Positions 1-8,110 of a stretch of DNA of 64,000 nt are shown one piece after another. The position numbers were made by a program, and so were the translations under genes. Each line of letters begins with the position of its first letter. Position 1 is the first letter of the stretch. The stretch covers positions 37,033 to 101,032 of the forward strand of contig NVUX02000060.1 in the NCBI GenBank assembly GCA_002402045.2. Reading direction: 5' to 3'. The notes below the pieces were generated by a model. That model searched no databases. It had not been told where the DNA came from and was given only the letters and a program-made list of their open reading frames with translations. This DNA is from Paracoccaceae bacterium (GTDB lineage Bacteria > Pseudomonadota > Alphaproteobacteria > Rhodobacterales > Rhodobacteraceae).

Positions 1-2
1 GC

Positions 3-320
3 TCATTGGATGCGGTGAGCAGCCCCACATACACACTAGCCAATATCTATGCCAGCCCCAAGGGGCCAGTGGTGCATATGGATGCTTACCGGCTGGAAAC
101 TATAGCCGACTTTTATGATTTGGCCCTGGAAGACGAATTTTTGCAAGGGGTGTCGTTTATAGAGTGGGGCGGCAAGCTGGCGGGTGAGTTTGACAATTAT
201 GTCAGCCTTGAACTGGCGCAAGACCCAGCCGCCGAGCAGGCCCGCCTTGCCAATTTGGCCCCGTATGGCCCGCGCGGCGCAGAGCTTCTGGCGCTGGTGC
301 TAAAGGAATTTGCCGCATGA
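3..320 (+). CDS. tsaE: TsaE, t6A biosynthesis ATPase (5' end outside window)
   Basis: C-terminal part of TsaE, the P-loop ATPase that drives the TsaB-TsaD complex adding threonylcarbamoyl to A37 of ANN-decoding tRNAs. What is visible is the switch-like motif SSPTYTLANIY, then HMDAYRL (family form H-D-YRL) and FIEWGGKL (family form IEW-E). The Walker A loop must lie upstream of the window. The reading frame is open from base 3, so the TTG at base 6 is not the real start. The stop overlaps the ATG of tsaB as ATGA (317-320), so the two are translationally coupled. Confidence 0.85.
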   Translation, partial: SLDAVSSPTYTLANIYASPKGPVVHMDAYRLETIADFYDLALEDEFLQGVSFIEWGGKLAGEFDNYVSLELAQDPAAEQARLANLAPYGPRGAELLALVLKEFAA

Positions 321-925
321 AACTGTTTTTGCAAACATCGTCTGGCCAGCCTTCCCTCGTGCTCTGGGAAAACCGCGTGCTCTATGAGGTGACTTACGAC
401 AAAATGCAGCGGCTTGATTATGGCACAGAACTTCAGGCCGCGCTAAAAGCCGCAGGGCGGGCCTTACCCGACATCACCGAGGTTATCGTTGATATCGGCC
501 CCGGGCGGCTTGGCTCTACGCGCACGGCGGTGGCCTTTGCCAATGGCTTGGCTTATGCCCGAAAAATTAGCATTTGCCCGCTAAATTCCTTTATAATGCT
601 GGGCGTATATGCCGAAAAGATACACGCCAAACCCTGCCTTATATTGCGCAGCGCCGCGCGGCAGCAGTATCATTGGGGGCTGGTGCAGCATGGCAAAATC
701 ATCGAAGCGGGTTTTGCTGAGGATGCGGTAATTTCCCCTAAATACAAAGGCCAAATTGTGGTGGCAGGAGACGCAACCCCTGAGCGCGCGGACGTGCAAA
801 ACGCCCAATGGGTGGAGTTAAACGCCGTGCCGGGAACCGCGCTGACGGCGCTAGAGCCACACTTAAAACCGGCCCATGGCCCCGTAGTGCCGCTAACAGA
901 TACAAATGGCTTAGCCCATGGATAA
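317..925 (+). CDS. tsaB: TsaB-like t6A synthase partner
   Basis: 202-residue ASKHA-fold protein of the TsaB/peptidase M22 family, the scaffold that dimerises with TsaD. The nucleotide-loop region reads GPGRLGSTRT at residues 61-70, where typical TsaB has GPGSFTGLR, so it is a divergent member. It starts with an ATGA overlap with tsaE and overlaps tsaC by 8 bases. Identity rests on the loop, the length and above all the position between tsaE and tsaC/tsaD. The C-terminal half is poorly conserved, as is common for TsaB. Confidence 0.75.
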   Translation: MKLFLQTSSGQPSLVLWENRVLYEVTYDKMQRLDYGTELQAALKAAGRALPDITEVIVDIGPGRLGSTRTAVAFANGLAYARKISICPLNSFIMLGVYAEKIHAKPCLILRSAARQQYHWGLVQHGKIIEAGFAEDAVISPKYKGQIVVAGDATPERADVQNAQWVELNAVPGTALTALEPHLKPAHGPVVPLTDTNGLAHG

Positions 926-1496
926 GGTTGCAAAAATCCTGCAATCCGGTGGTGTTGCCCTGCTGCCTACAGATACGGTTTACGGGTTGGTTGCCAGCCC
1001 GCTGCACCCAAAAGCAATTGCCAAAGTATTTAGCCTTAAGGGGCGGCCCACCAGCAAAAACCTGCCGGTGCTCGCCGCCAATGCCGCCCAGATTTCGGCC
1101 CTTGGCGTACAACATACGCCCCGCAGCAAATCTTTGCTGGCCTCGCGCTTTTCCCCCGGCGCATTGACCATGGTTTTACCACTGGCCAATGCGCCAGACT
1201 GGCTGGCTGGCCGCCATGAACTCGCCCTCCGTATTCCAGATGACCCCGCCCTGCTCGCCCTGCTGCGCATAACCGGCCCATTGCTGGCCACCAGCGCCAA
1301 TGCCAGCGGGCAAGAAACGGCAAAAACCGTGCCAGAGATACTGGCCCAACTTAGCGGCACGCCCGATATTGTGGTGGATGACGGCCCCCGCGATGCCGAG
1401 GCCTCTACCCTGATTGACTGCCAAACCACCCCTTTTACCGTGCTACGCCGTGGCGCGCTTTCAGGTGCTGACCTCAAGGAGCTATGTGCATTATGA
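918..1496 (+). CDS. tsaC: TsaC/Sua5/YrdC threonylcarbamoyl-AMP synthase
   Basis: 192-residue single-domain YrdC protein that makes threonylcarbamoyl-AMP from threonine, bicarbonate and ATP, the first step of t6A synthesis. Diagnostic motifs are PTDTVYGL at residues 17-24, the SLKGRP...NLPVL basic segment at about 39-52 and SANASGQ near residue 127. The length fits TsaC rather than the longer two-domain Sua5. It overlaps tsaB by 8 bases and its stop overlaps the tsaD start as ATGA, so all four t6A genes are probably one transcript. Confidence 0.9.
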   Translation: MDKVAKILQSGGVALLPTDTVYGLVASPLHPKAIAKVFSLKGRPTSKNLPVLAANAAQISALGVQHTPRSKSLLASRFSPGALTMVLPLANAPDWLAGRHELALRIPDDPALLALLRITGPLLATSANASGQETAKTVPEILAQLSGTPDIVVDDGPRDAEASTLIDCQTTPFTVLRRGALSGADLKELCAL

Positions 1497-2475
1497 CCCT
1501 GATTCTAGGGATAGAAACCTCCTGTGATGACACTTCGATCGCCGTGGTCGATGAACGCGGCCATGTGCTAGCCTGCAAAACCGCCTCGCAAGTTGAGGTG
1601 CATGAAGGCTATGGCGGCATCTACCCCGAATTTGCCAGCCGCGCCCATGTGGCCGCTATTATTCCAACACTTGAGGCCACGCTAAAGGCCGCAAATGTTA
1701 CACCAGATCAGCTCAGCGCTATTGGTGTTACCCGAGGCCCCGGCCTCATTGGCTCGCTGCTGGTGGGGCTTCACACCGCCAGCGGGCTGGGGGCGGGATG
1801 GGGGCTGCCGACTTACGGCATTAACCATCTACGCGGCCACCTGCGCTCGGCCCTGCTGGGGGGGGGAAGGTGAATTACCCCGCCATCGTCCTGCTGGCCT
1901 CGGGCGGGCATACCCTGCTCGCTTACATGAAAGACGCGGCAAGCATGGAGCTCGTCGGCACCACACGGGACGACTCGGTGGGCGAAGCCTATGACAAGGT
2001 GGCGCGGATGCTTAGCCTCGGCTTCCCCGGCGGGCCGATCATTGATCAGGTCGCCAAAACTGGCAAGGCGACCACCCGCTTTCCTCGCCCAATGCTGGGC
2101 AAAGGCTTCGAGTTTTCGTTTTCCGGCCTCAAATCATCGGTGCGCCGCCATTTAGAGCAAAACCCTGAAGCGCATGTGCCCGATGTTGCCGCCTCGTTTG
2201 TGGCGGCCTGTATGGATGTTCTGCTTGGCAAATGCAAAGCAGCGATAGAGAAATACCGCCCTGAGAGCTTGATCGTAGTTGGTGGGGTTTCCGCCAGCCC
2301 GCAGCTGCGCGCAGGCATGGCAGAGCTATCTAAGGCAACGGGGGTCCACCTCGCCCTGCCTCCACAACAATGGTCTACCGATAACGGTGCCATGATCGCG
2401 ATGGCAACATTTGATTACCTCGGCACAGCGCCTGATATGGAGGTAAACCCGAACCTGCCAATTGGCACGCTTTAA
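1493..2475 (+). pseudogene. tsaD: TsaD (Gcp/Kae1), frameshifted at a 9-G run
   Basis: TsaD is the catalytic subunit transferring threonylcarbamoyl to tRNA. The first part (1493-1873) has GIETSCDDTS at residues 6-15 and the metal-binding HLRGH at 112-116. The second (from 1870, other frame) has ASGGHT, SFSGLKSSV, GGVSAS and the late STDNGAMIA motif. The break is at a run of nine G (1858-1866): one more G, or two fewer, joins the frames, as would a -1 ribosomal slip. The ATG at 1493 forms an ATGA overlap with tsaC. It may be an assembly error, slippage, phase variation or real inactivation. Motif style (CDDTS, TRDDSVGEA) recalls actinobacterial/CPR TsaD more than the usual proteobacterial form. 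Confidence 0.85.
1858..1866 (+). repeat. Nine-guanine homopolymer at the tsaD frame break
   Basis: Run of nine G residues inside tsaD, exactly where the reading frame switches. The 5' frame hits TGA at 1871-1873, while the rest of the protein continues in the frame starting with GTG at 1870. Homopolymers of this kind are prone to sequencing error, polymerase slippage and -1 ribosomal frameshifting. Confidence 0.9.
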
Positions 2476-2498
2476 GCGCTAGCGCGGAACCGCCACAT

Positions 2499-2529
2499 TG
2501 AATAGCCCCTAGTTTCGTAGACGCCTTGC
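2499..2529. repeat. IS3 relic, left terminal inverted repeat
   Basis: TGAATAGCCCCTAG followed by TTTCGTAGACGCCTTGC. It matches the complement of 3211-3243 over about 30 bases with a few mismatches (AATAGCCCCTAG is identical at both ends). The exact outer edge and target duplication cannot be fixed. Confidence 0.75.
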
Positions 2530-3210
2530 TGCTGCCACTTTTGCTGTTTTTCGAACTCTACCATTGCCGGCAGGTGATTGCATGCAATCACTGAGAGGGG
2601 GCGACAGCATCCCGTTTCTAGCGTGTTTACGTTTCGGATTATAGAACATTTGATATAATCGAATACATCCCGCCTAGCGTCTTCTCTGGTTTGTATGTTC
2701 GTCGCCAGATGCGCTCCCGCTTCAACAGGTTGGAGAAACTCTCGGCCACCGCGTTATCGTGGCCATTTCCCCGTCGGCTCATATATTACCTGACAGGCTA
2801 TGCAGCGAGGGATTTTCAGCCATGCATAAATCCATTGGGGTGAATGCGCAGACACCAGCACATCGCACGGCCTAAAATCGTGGGTGATACTCGGCAACAA
2901 AGGCATACCTCACCTGCCGCTCGGCGTACCATGGCCTTTTTTAGGATGTCGCGTTCCTCCGCAACCCATACCAGCTCCGTTTTTAGTCGTCGTATCTCGC
3001 GGCTTTGCCCGTATCAATCCTTGCACCCTTGGCGGACTTAGGAAACCGCGCCCTCCATGTATAAAACAATTTTGTGCTGATCCTTAACCGCTCAGCACTC
3101 TCGTTGACCGCATGCGCACGATCAACCTACCTGTGCGACGGCATCGCGCTTAAACCTATCTGTAAATCTGTTCATGGACATCTTGCCCTGTTTGCTTCCA
3201 AAATCACCAA

Positions 3211-3243
3211 GCAAGATGTCTACAAATCTAGGGGCTATTTGCA
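3211..3243. repeat. IS3 relic, right terminal inverted repeat
   Basis: GCAAGATGTCTACAAATCTA followed by GGGGCTATTTGCA. This is the mirror of the left end and lies just upstream of the OrfA start fragment, as expected for an IS3 element transcribed leftwards. Confidence 0.75.
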
Positions 3244-3655
3244 TATGCCCCACCCGCGATATATAAAACCCGCTCATCTTCCGTTGGGCAAGCGCCGAAG
3301 AAATACGCCGCAGCAGCCGCGCCGCCATTGCATATCCACGAAAACCATGCCGACGGCTGTGAGGATGAGAGCCTCATAATGAAGTGGCGAGGGCCGGGAT
3401 ACATCTACAAAATGTGTTAGGCATGAGAGATAAAACACCAGCCTTAAGGCTATTATTCCGATGATATCCTGAATTACCTTGCTTAATAGGATGTACGCAG
3501 ACCGCAGTGCCTTAAGCCCCTCGCTGCCGCAAACACAACGGCCTCCGCGCGGCGCGGGTGCAATGCTGCCAAGCAAAGCAATGTGCGCGCGCCGCCACCG
3601 CCAGCGTTTCCCCCTCGGCTCGCGATCATTTGCTACGCAAATAACCCCTCGCCTT
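3244..3655. other. Intergenic stretch without a supported gene
   Basis: Between the IS relic and the repeat copy at 3.65 kb. A minus-strand open frame covers 3274-3699 (141 codons), but its first third is translated from the dispersed repeat (giving AERSEA-type peptide) and it has no recognisable domain. A hydrophobic segment (VIQDIIGIIALRLVFYLSCL) is encoded near 3425-3480, so a decayed membrane-protein gene is possible. It also contains a GC-rich segment (GCGGCGCGGGTGCAATGC, from about 3549) resembling the hairpin repeats near 6.24 and 13.25 kb. Confidence 0.5.
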
Positions 3656-3685
3656 TGGGCCGTGGCCTCGCTGCGCTCGGCGGCG
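3627..3685 (+). repeat. Dispersed hairpin-box repeat, copy R1
   Basis: A small hairpin (ATTTGC at 3627-3632 pairing with GCAAAT at 3636-3641) is followed by the constant box GGGCCGTGGCCTCGCTGCGC continuing TCGG, 3656-3679. The same plan recurs near 8.9, 17.8, 18.0, 52.5, 52.7 and 63.1 kb. Confidence 0.75.
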
Positions 3686-3691
3686 CTTGCC

Positions 3692-4132
3692 TCAGCCAAT
3701 CTCTGAAAGCATCACATTGCTCTCTATTTCCCCCACCCCGGGCAGGGTCATAATCCTTCGTCGCAGGATGCGCTCAAAATCACTAAGATCACGTGCAACC
3801 ACTTTTAGCCGATAATCATATATCCCCAAGACATGCTGCACCAACTGCACTTCAGGAACGGCACACACCGCCCGTTCAAAATCCTCAAGGCTTACCCGAC
3901 CCTTTACGGCAAGCTTCACCCCCAGATACACCACCACATCAAAGCCCAGCGCTGCTTTGTTCAGCCGCACCCGCCGCCCCAAAATCACGCCGCCGTCCTC
4001 CAATCGTTTGATCCGCCGCCATGCCGATGACTGCGTCAGCCCAACAGCTTTGCCAACCTCACCCGCATTCAGGCTGCCATCACGTTTGAGCGCACTCAAT
4101 ATCTTATGGTCTTTTTCATCCAGCTCAATCAT
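3692..4132 (-). CDS. Lrp/AsnC family transcriptional regulator (second of a pair)
   Basis: 146-residue Lrp/AsnC protein: N-terminal winged helix (residues about 1-60, starting ELDEKDHKILSALKRDGSLN, with recognition region LTQSSAWRRIKRLEDGGVI) and a C-terminal RAM/effector domain with the conserved tail LPGVGEIESNVMLSEI. Such proteins bind DNA as oligomers and sense amino acids. Its ATG overlaps the stop of the upstream Lrp gene (ATGA, 4129-4132), so the two are co-translated. Together they are divergent from ilvC, which makes branched-chain amino-acid control the likeliest role (inference). Confidence 0.9.
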   Translation of the reverse strand: MIELDEKDHKILSALKRDGSLNAGEVGKAVGLTQSSAWRRIKRLEDGGVILGRRVRLNKAALGFDVVVYLGVKLAVKGRVSLEDFERAVCAVPEVQLVQHVLGIYDYRLKVVARDLSDFERILRRRIMTLPGVGEIESNVMLSEIG

Positions 4133-4587
4133 ATCGGCAGCGCCTCAGAGTTTTTCACTTCAGAAATCAGCATTAGGGCTTCCACATCATTAATGTGCGG
4201 CAATGCCAAAATCCGTCCCTTATATATCTCCTGATAATGCGCCAAATCCCGCGCCCGCACATCCATGCGGATATCGACCCGCCCAAGCAGGGTTTGAATG
4301 CCGCCAACTTCCGGAATTTCCCGCACGGCCTTTGTGAACTCATCAAAGGCGTTGCTTTGGGTTTTATCCAGCGTGATACGCAAAAAAACCTCAACAGCAT
4401 ACCCCATGGCGCGGTAGTCAAGCACCACTTCGCGCCCTTCAATTACCCCCGAGGCTTCCAGCTTTTCCACTCGCCGCCAACACGCACCTGCGCTTAGCCC
4501 TGCCCGCTCGGCAAGTTCGGCCATGGTCTGGCTACCATCCTCTTGTAGGTGCCGCAGCAAGCGGCGGTCCGTATCGTCTACGCGCAT
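4129..4587 (-). CDS. Lrp/AsnC family transcriptional regulator (first of a pair)
   Basis: 152 residues from the ATG at 4587. A longer open frame to 4677 exists, but its extra 30 residues are AT-rich, unlike the family, and the Lrp domain begins at RVDDTDRRLLRHLQEDG. It has an HTH (LSAGACWRRVEKLEASGVI) and a RAM domain ending LPHINDVEALMLISEV. It is a paralogue of its downstream neighbour, with which it overlaps by four bases. The 130-base AT-rich gap to ilvC (4588-4717) is the probable shared promoter/operator. Autoregulation and control of ilvC are inferred from the divergent layout. Confidence 0.9.
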   Translation of the reverse strand: MRVDDTDRRLLRHLQEDGSQTMAELAERAGLSAGACWRRVEKLEASGVIEGREVVLDYRAMGYAVEVFLRITLDKTQSNAFDEFTKAVREIPEVGGIQTLLGRVDIRMDVRARDLAHYQEIYKGRILALPHINDVEALMLISEVKNSEALPI

Positions 4588-4660
4588 GAATTTTCCAGTT
4601 TTACTAATATATATGCATATAATATTCCAAATACCGTCATTTACAGTGGTTTTCAAATAG

Positions 4661-5740
<1,080 letters not shown>

Positions 5741-5778
5741 GCTTCTTTTCTACCTAAATACGCATCAAACCAATTTTC

Positions 5779-5812
5779 AGCGTGCCCCGAGCTTTCTGGG
5801 CGCGCTTTTTCT
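5779..5812 (+). terminator. Rho-independent terminator of ilvC
   Basis: AGCGTGCCC (5779-5787) pairs with GGGCGCGCT (5798-5806) with one G-T pair, followed by a run of T. It lies 39 bases after the ilvC stop. Confidence 0.85.
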
Positions 5813-5844
5813 TGCTAAAAGCCCTGATGCACATTCTCCCCCCC

Positions 5845-6210
5845 TCTCAGCAAAGCCGACCTCCCCGAAGTCCTTAAATTCGAACACCGCAATCGCGGCT
5901 ATTTCGAACACAGGATACCAAAATCATTGGGCACATTAACCTCACGCAGTTTCTCACTCCAAGTCCTGGCTACCGAATTTCAAAAACGCATACAGGCTAA
6001 GGGCTGGCGAAAGCGGCTGTCCGTGATTTTTGCGCTATTGCAAAAAACATCCACGGCGTGTCTGAGGTGACAGCCCAAGTGGCACGCAATAATCCGGCGT
6101 CTCAACACGTGTTAAGGCGTAATGGTTTCTCGCTGATGCAGGGCAAGGTACAAAGCGTAGAGCTAAACGGAGAACCCCTATGGCTCGATAGCTTTCAAAA
6201 GCACCTCTGA
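5845..6210 (+). pseudogene. GNAT (RimJ/RimL-type) acetyltransferase remnant
   Basis: Two reading frames give consecutive parts of a RimJ/RimL-like GNAT domain. The first (about 5845-6050) reads ADLPEVLKFEHRNRGYFEHR. The second (to the TGA at 6208) reads GLAKAAVRDFCAIAKNIHG, then VTAQVARNNPASQHVLRRNG, the usual acetyl-CoA/C-terminal region of RimJ-like enzymes. There is at least one frameshift and probably internal loss, and no intact start. It would have followed ilvC but lies after its terminator. Confidence 0.7.
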
Positions 6211-6235
6211 CGCCGCCACACGCACCGCCGCCACA

Positions 6236-6285
6236 GCGCGGCGCGCGCGAAACCTCACCAAAATCGCTATGGCTGCCGCGCCGCT
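6236..6285. repeat. GC-rich hairpin repeat, copy 1
   Basis: GCGCGGCGCG (6236-6245) and CCGCGCCGCT (6276-6285) can pair over eight bases (GCGGCGCG/CGCGCCGC) around a 30-base loop. The right arm with its lead-in GGCTGCCGCGCCGCT recurs at about 13276-13290, and the left arm at 13241-13250 and in part near 3549. A short REP-like intergenic family is likely. Confidence 0.55.
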
Positions 6286-6400
6286 TCAGAACTTCAGGCA
6301 AGCACTCACATATATGCAACAGCCCTAAATCAACCCTTTTCCCTTGATTTTCGCCCACAAAACCCCGATTTAGAGTTAACCAACCAAAACGAGGGCCAAA

Positions 6401-6820
6401 ATGCTAAAAAAAATGCTGATCCGCTGGGCCGCTGCCCTCATTCTGGTATTCACCACCTATAACCCCACCAGCCTGAACTATGTCCGCTGGGCGCTGGAGA
6501 GTTATACGACCAACCTTTCCGTGGTCATCCTGCTCGGCCTCATCTTGTTTGTGGCCTACGTGGTTTTTGTCCGCGCCACGCTGCAATCAATCGGCAGAAT
6601 CGGCATTGGCCTTGTGCTGACCGTCATCGCTGTGCTCCTTTGGGTGCTCTATGACAAGGGCCTGCTTGACCCCGCCAATGGCACCATAATGACATGGATC
6701 GGCCTCATTGCATTGTCCTTCATCCTTGGCCTCGGCCTAAGCTGGAGCATCATCCGCCGCCGTATTTCCGGCCAGCTTGATGTGCGCGATTCTGATGATC
6801 ATGACGATGTTGACCACTAG
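6401..6820 (+). CDS. DUF6524-like integral membrane protein
   Basis: 139-residue membrane protein with four predicted hydrophobic segments (about residues 6-22, 38-57, 65-87 and 95-117) and a short acidic C-terminal tail ending DDHDDVDH. The N-terminal signature WAAALILVFTTYNPTSLNYV fits the alphaproteobacterial DUF6524 family, whose function is unknown to me. It stands alone between the GNAT remnant and secG. The start ATG is preceded by GAGGGCCAAA. No functional role can be read from it. Confidence 0.75.
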   Translation: MLKKMLIRWAAALILVFTTYNPTSLNYVRWALESYTTNLSVVILLGLILFVAYVVFVRATLQSIGRIGIGLVLTVIAVLLWVLYDKGLLDPANGTIMTWIGLIALSFILGLGLSWSIIRRRISGQLDVRDSDDHDDVDH

Positions 6821-6895
6821 GCTTGATTTCCGTTCGACATCCCCCAAATTAGGCGTTAGATAGCCCCGACCCTTTAAAGACCGAAAGACCGTATA

Positions 6896-7309
6896 ATGGA
6901 AAACATCGTTCTCACCATCCACCTGATTCTGGCCCTCGGCCTCATCGGGTCTGTGCTCCTCCAACGCTCTGAGGGCGGGGGCTTGGGCATTGGTGGCGGC
7001 GGTGGTGGCGCTATGAGCGGCCGCTCGGCAGCGACAGCGATGGCAAAAGTCACATGGATACTTGCCATCGGATTTTTGATCACTTCCCTAACACTCACGG
7101 TTATTGCCGCCAAAAATGCGGGCGGCTCCTCGGTGCTAGACCTTCAAGGTAGCGCAACCAGCACCCCTGTTGAGGATATACCCTTGGCAGACCCAAATGC
7201 GATTCTGATACCAGACTTGGGGAACTTAACCATCGGCGGAACGGATGCAGAAGCGGCTGCACCCGTAAACACACAAGGCGCACCAGCGACCCCACCCGCC
7301 TCAGAATAA
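6896..7309 (+). CDS. secG: Preprotein translocase subunit SecG
   Basis: 137-residue SecG, the small subunit of the SecYEG inner-membrane channel. It has two membrane helices (about residues 3-21 and 52-72) joined by the diagnostic SVLLQRSEGGGLGIGGGGGG loop. The Ala/Thr/Pro-rich C-terminal extension after residue 80 is common in alphaproteobacterial SecG and not conserved in sequence. It precedes a bidirectional hairpin shared with the convergent GST gene. Confidence 0.95.
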   Translation: MENIVLTIHLILALGLIGSVLLQRSEGGGLGIGGGGGGAMSGRSAATAMAKVTWILAIGFLITSLTLTVIAAKNAGGSSVLDLQGSATSTPVEDIPLADPNAILIPDLGNLTIGGTDAEAAAPVNTQGAPATPPASE

Positions 7310-7315
7310 CTTTGG

Positions 7316-7343
7316 GGCGCTGTGCCTTTAAGGGTAAAGCGCC
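7316..7343. terminator. Bidirectional hairpin between secG and GST gene
   Basis: GGCGCT (7316-7321) pairs with AGCGCC (7338-7343), with a further CCTT/AAGG helix inside. It sits between the convergent secG and GST genes and overlaps the last codons of the latter. Confidence 0.6.
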
Positions 7344-8026
7344 TTATTTACCCTATCGAGATATGCCATCAGGGGCGCATCATTGTTGATGCGTTTGCTA
7401 AGTCGCGTTTCGGTAGGGGAGCCGGCCATAGCGGCCAGCATTGGCACCGCAGACGCATCGGCAGCCGTTGGCACATCTCCAAAAAGAAACGGCTTATCCC
7501 CGACCAAAGCCATAATTGCGCTCATATCCAAATCTGCCCGCACCAATCGCTCTTCAACCGAGTGCCGCCCCATCCCTTGCGCATGCATACTCCTCCGCAC
7601 CTGCTGCCGGATCTTTTTGGTCACGAACCCGCGCACCAGCTTGGGGATCATGCCAAAGAATTCCGCTCGGACAACCTCCCAATTTGCATCATTTAGCCAG
7701 CGATCACAGACCAACGCAAAGTAGAGATGCTCGTCACACATCCGAATAACCGCCCGAGATGTGGCGCGCTGCTCGGGGCTGAGGCCCTCATCAAAATCTA
7801 CGCTGAATTTTTGCTCCAAATAGGCCCGAATATCTTCGCTATCGGAGATTTTCATATCGCCATCCACCAGCAATGGCAGCTTCCCCTTCGGGGTTTTGCG
7901 CGGGTCAGCATTGCTGCTCATCTCCCACTCTGCCCCCGCCATTTTCAAAAAACACATAGCCTTTACCCCAAAAGGGCTGGCCGAAGGCGCGCCAAAGGCC
8001 GCCGGATAAGTGATAAGTTTTAACAT
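7328..8026 (-). CDS. Glutathione S-transferase family protein
   Basis: 232 residues with an N-terminal thioredoxin-like GST domain (LITYPAAFGAPSASPFGVKA; the conserved KLPLLVDGD and SEDIRAYLE glutathione-binding stretch at about 50-70) and an all-helical C-terminal domain with the N-capping-like FGDVPTAADASAVPML motif. The divergent C-terminal domain resembles the metaxin/failed-axon-connections-like GST group. The substrate is unknown. It is divergent from the WYL regulator at 8111, 84 bases away, which may control it. Confidence 0.85.
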   Translation of the reverse strand: MLKLITYPAAFGAPSASPFGVKAMCFLKMAGAEWEMSSNADPRKTPKGKLPLLVDGDMKISDSEDIRAYLEQKFSVDFDEGLSPEQRATSRAVIRMCDEHLYFALVCDRWLNDANWEVVRAEFFGMIPKLVRGFVTKKIRQQVRRSMHAQGMGRHSVEERLVRADLDMSAIMALVGDKPFLFGDVPTAADASAVPMLAAMAGSPTETRLSKRINNDAPLMAYLDRVNKALYP

Positions 8027-8110
8027 GTTTGTTCTCCTGTGAATCTCATTTGGCTGTGATACAATGAGCTGCTGTCACTTTTTGTCAGCAATGGCAATTA
8101 TGGTTCAGAT

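Larger units (their letters stand above)
2499..3243 (-). mobile_element. IS3-family insertion sequence relic, internally deleted
   Basis: About 745 bp bounded by imperfect inverted repeats: TGAATAGCCCCTAG and on to about 2529 at the left end, mirrored at 3211-3243. Full IS3 elements are usually 1.2-1.5 kb. On the minus strand, translation in shifting frames gives OrfA pieces (MNRFTDRFKRDAVAQV; SAERLRISTKLFYTW; EIRRLKTELVWVAEERD) and OrfB pieces (YAFVAEYHPRF; NAVAESFSNLLKRERIW; RNGMLSP-like; VEFEKQQKWQQQGVYE). The middle of OrfB, with the first catalytic Asp residues, is missing and several frameshifts are present, so it cannot be active. It begins 24 bases after the tsaD stop. Confidence 0.85.

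Noticed and set aside
1870..2475. Second half of tsaD as an independent gene starting at GTG 1870
   Set aside because: It begins in the middle of the TsaD fold and lacks the N-terminal metal-binding motif; it is the 3' part of a split gene.
3274..3699. 141-codon minus-strand ORF after the IS relic
   Set aside because: Its start is translated repeat sequence (AERSEA-type peptide), it overlaps the end of the Lrp gene and no domain is recognisable. A decayed membrane gene remains possible.
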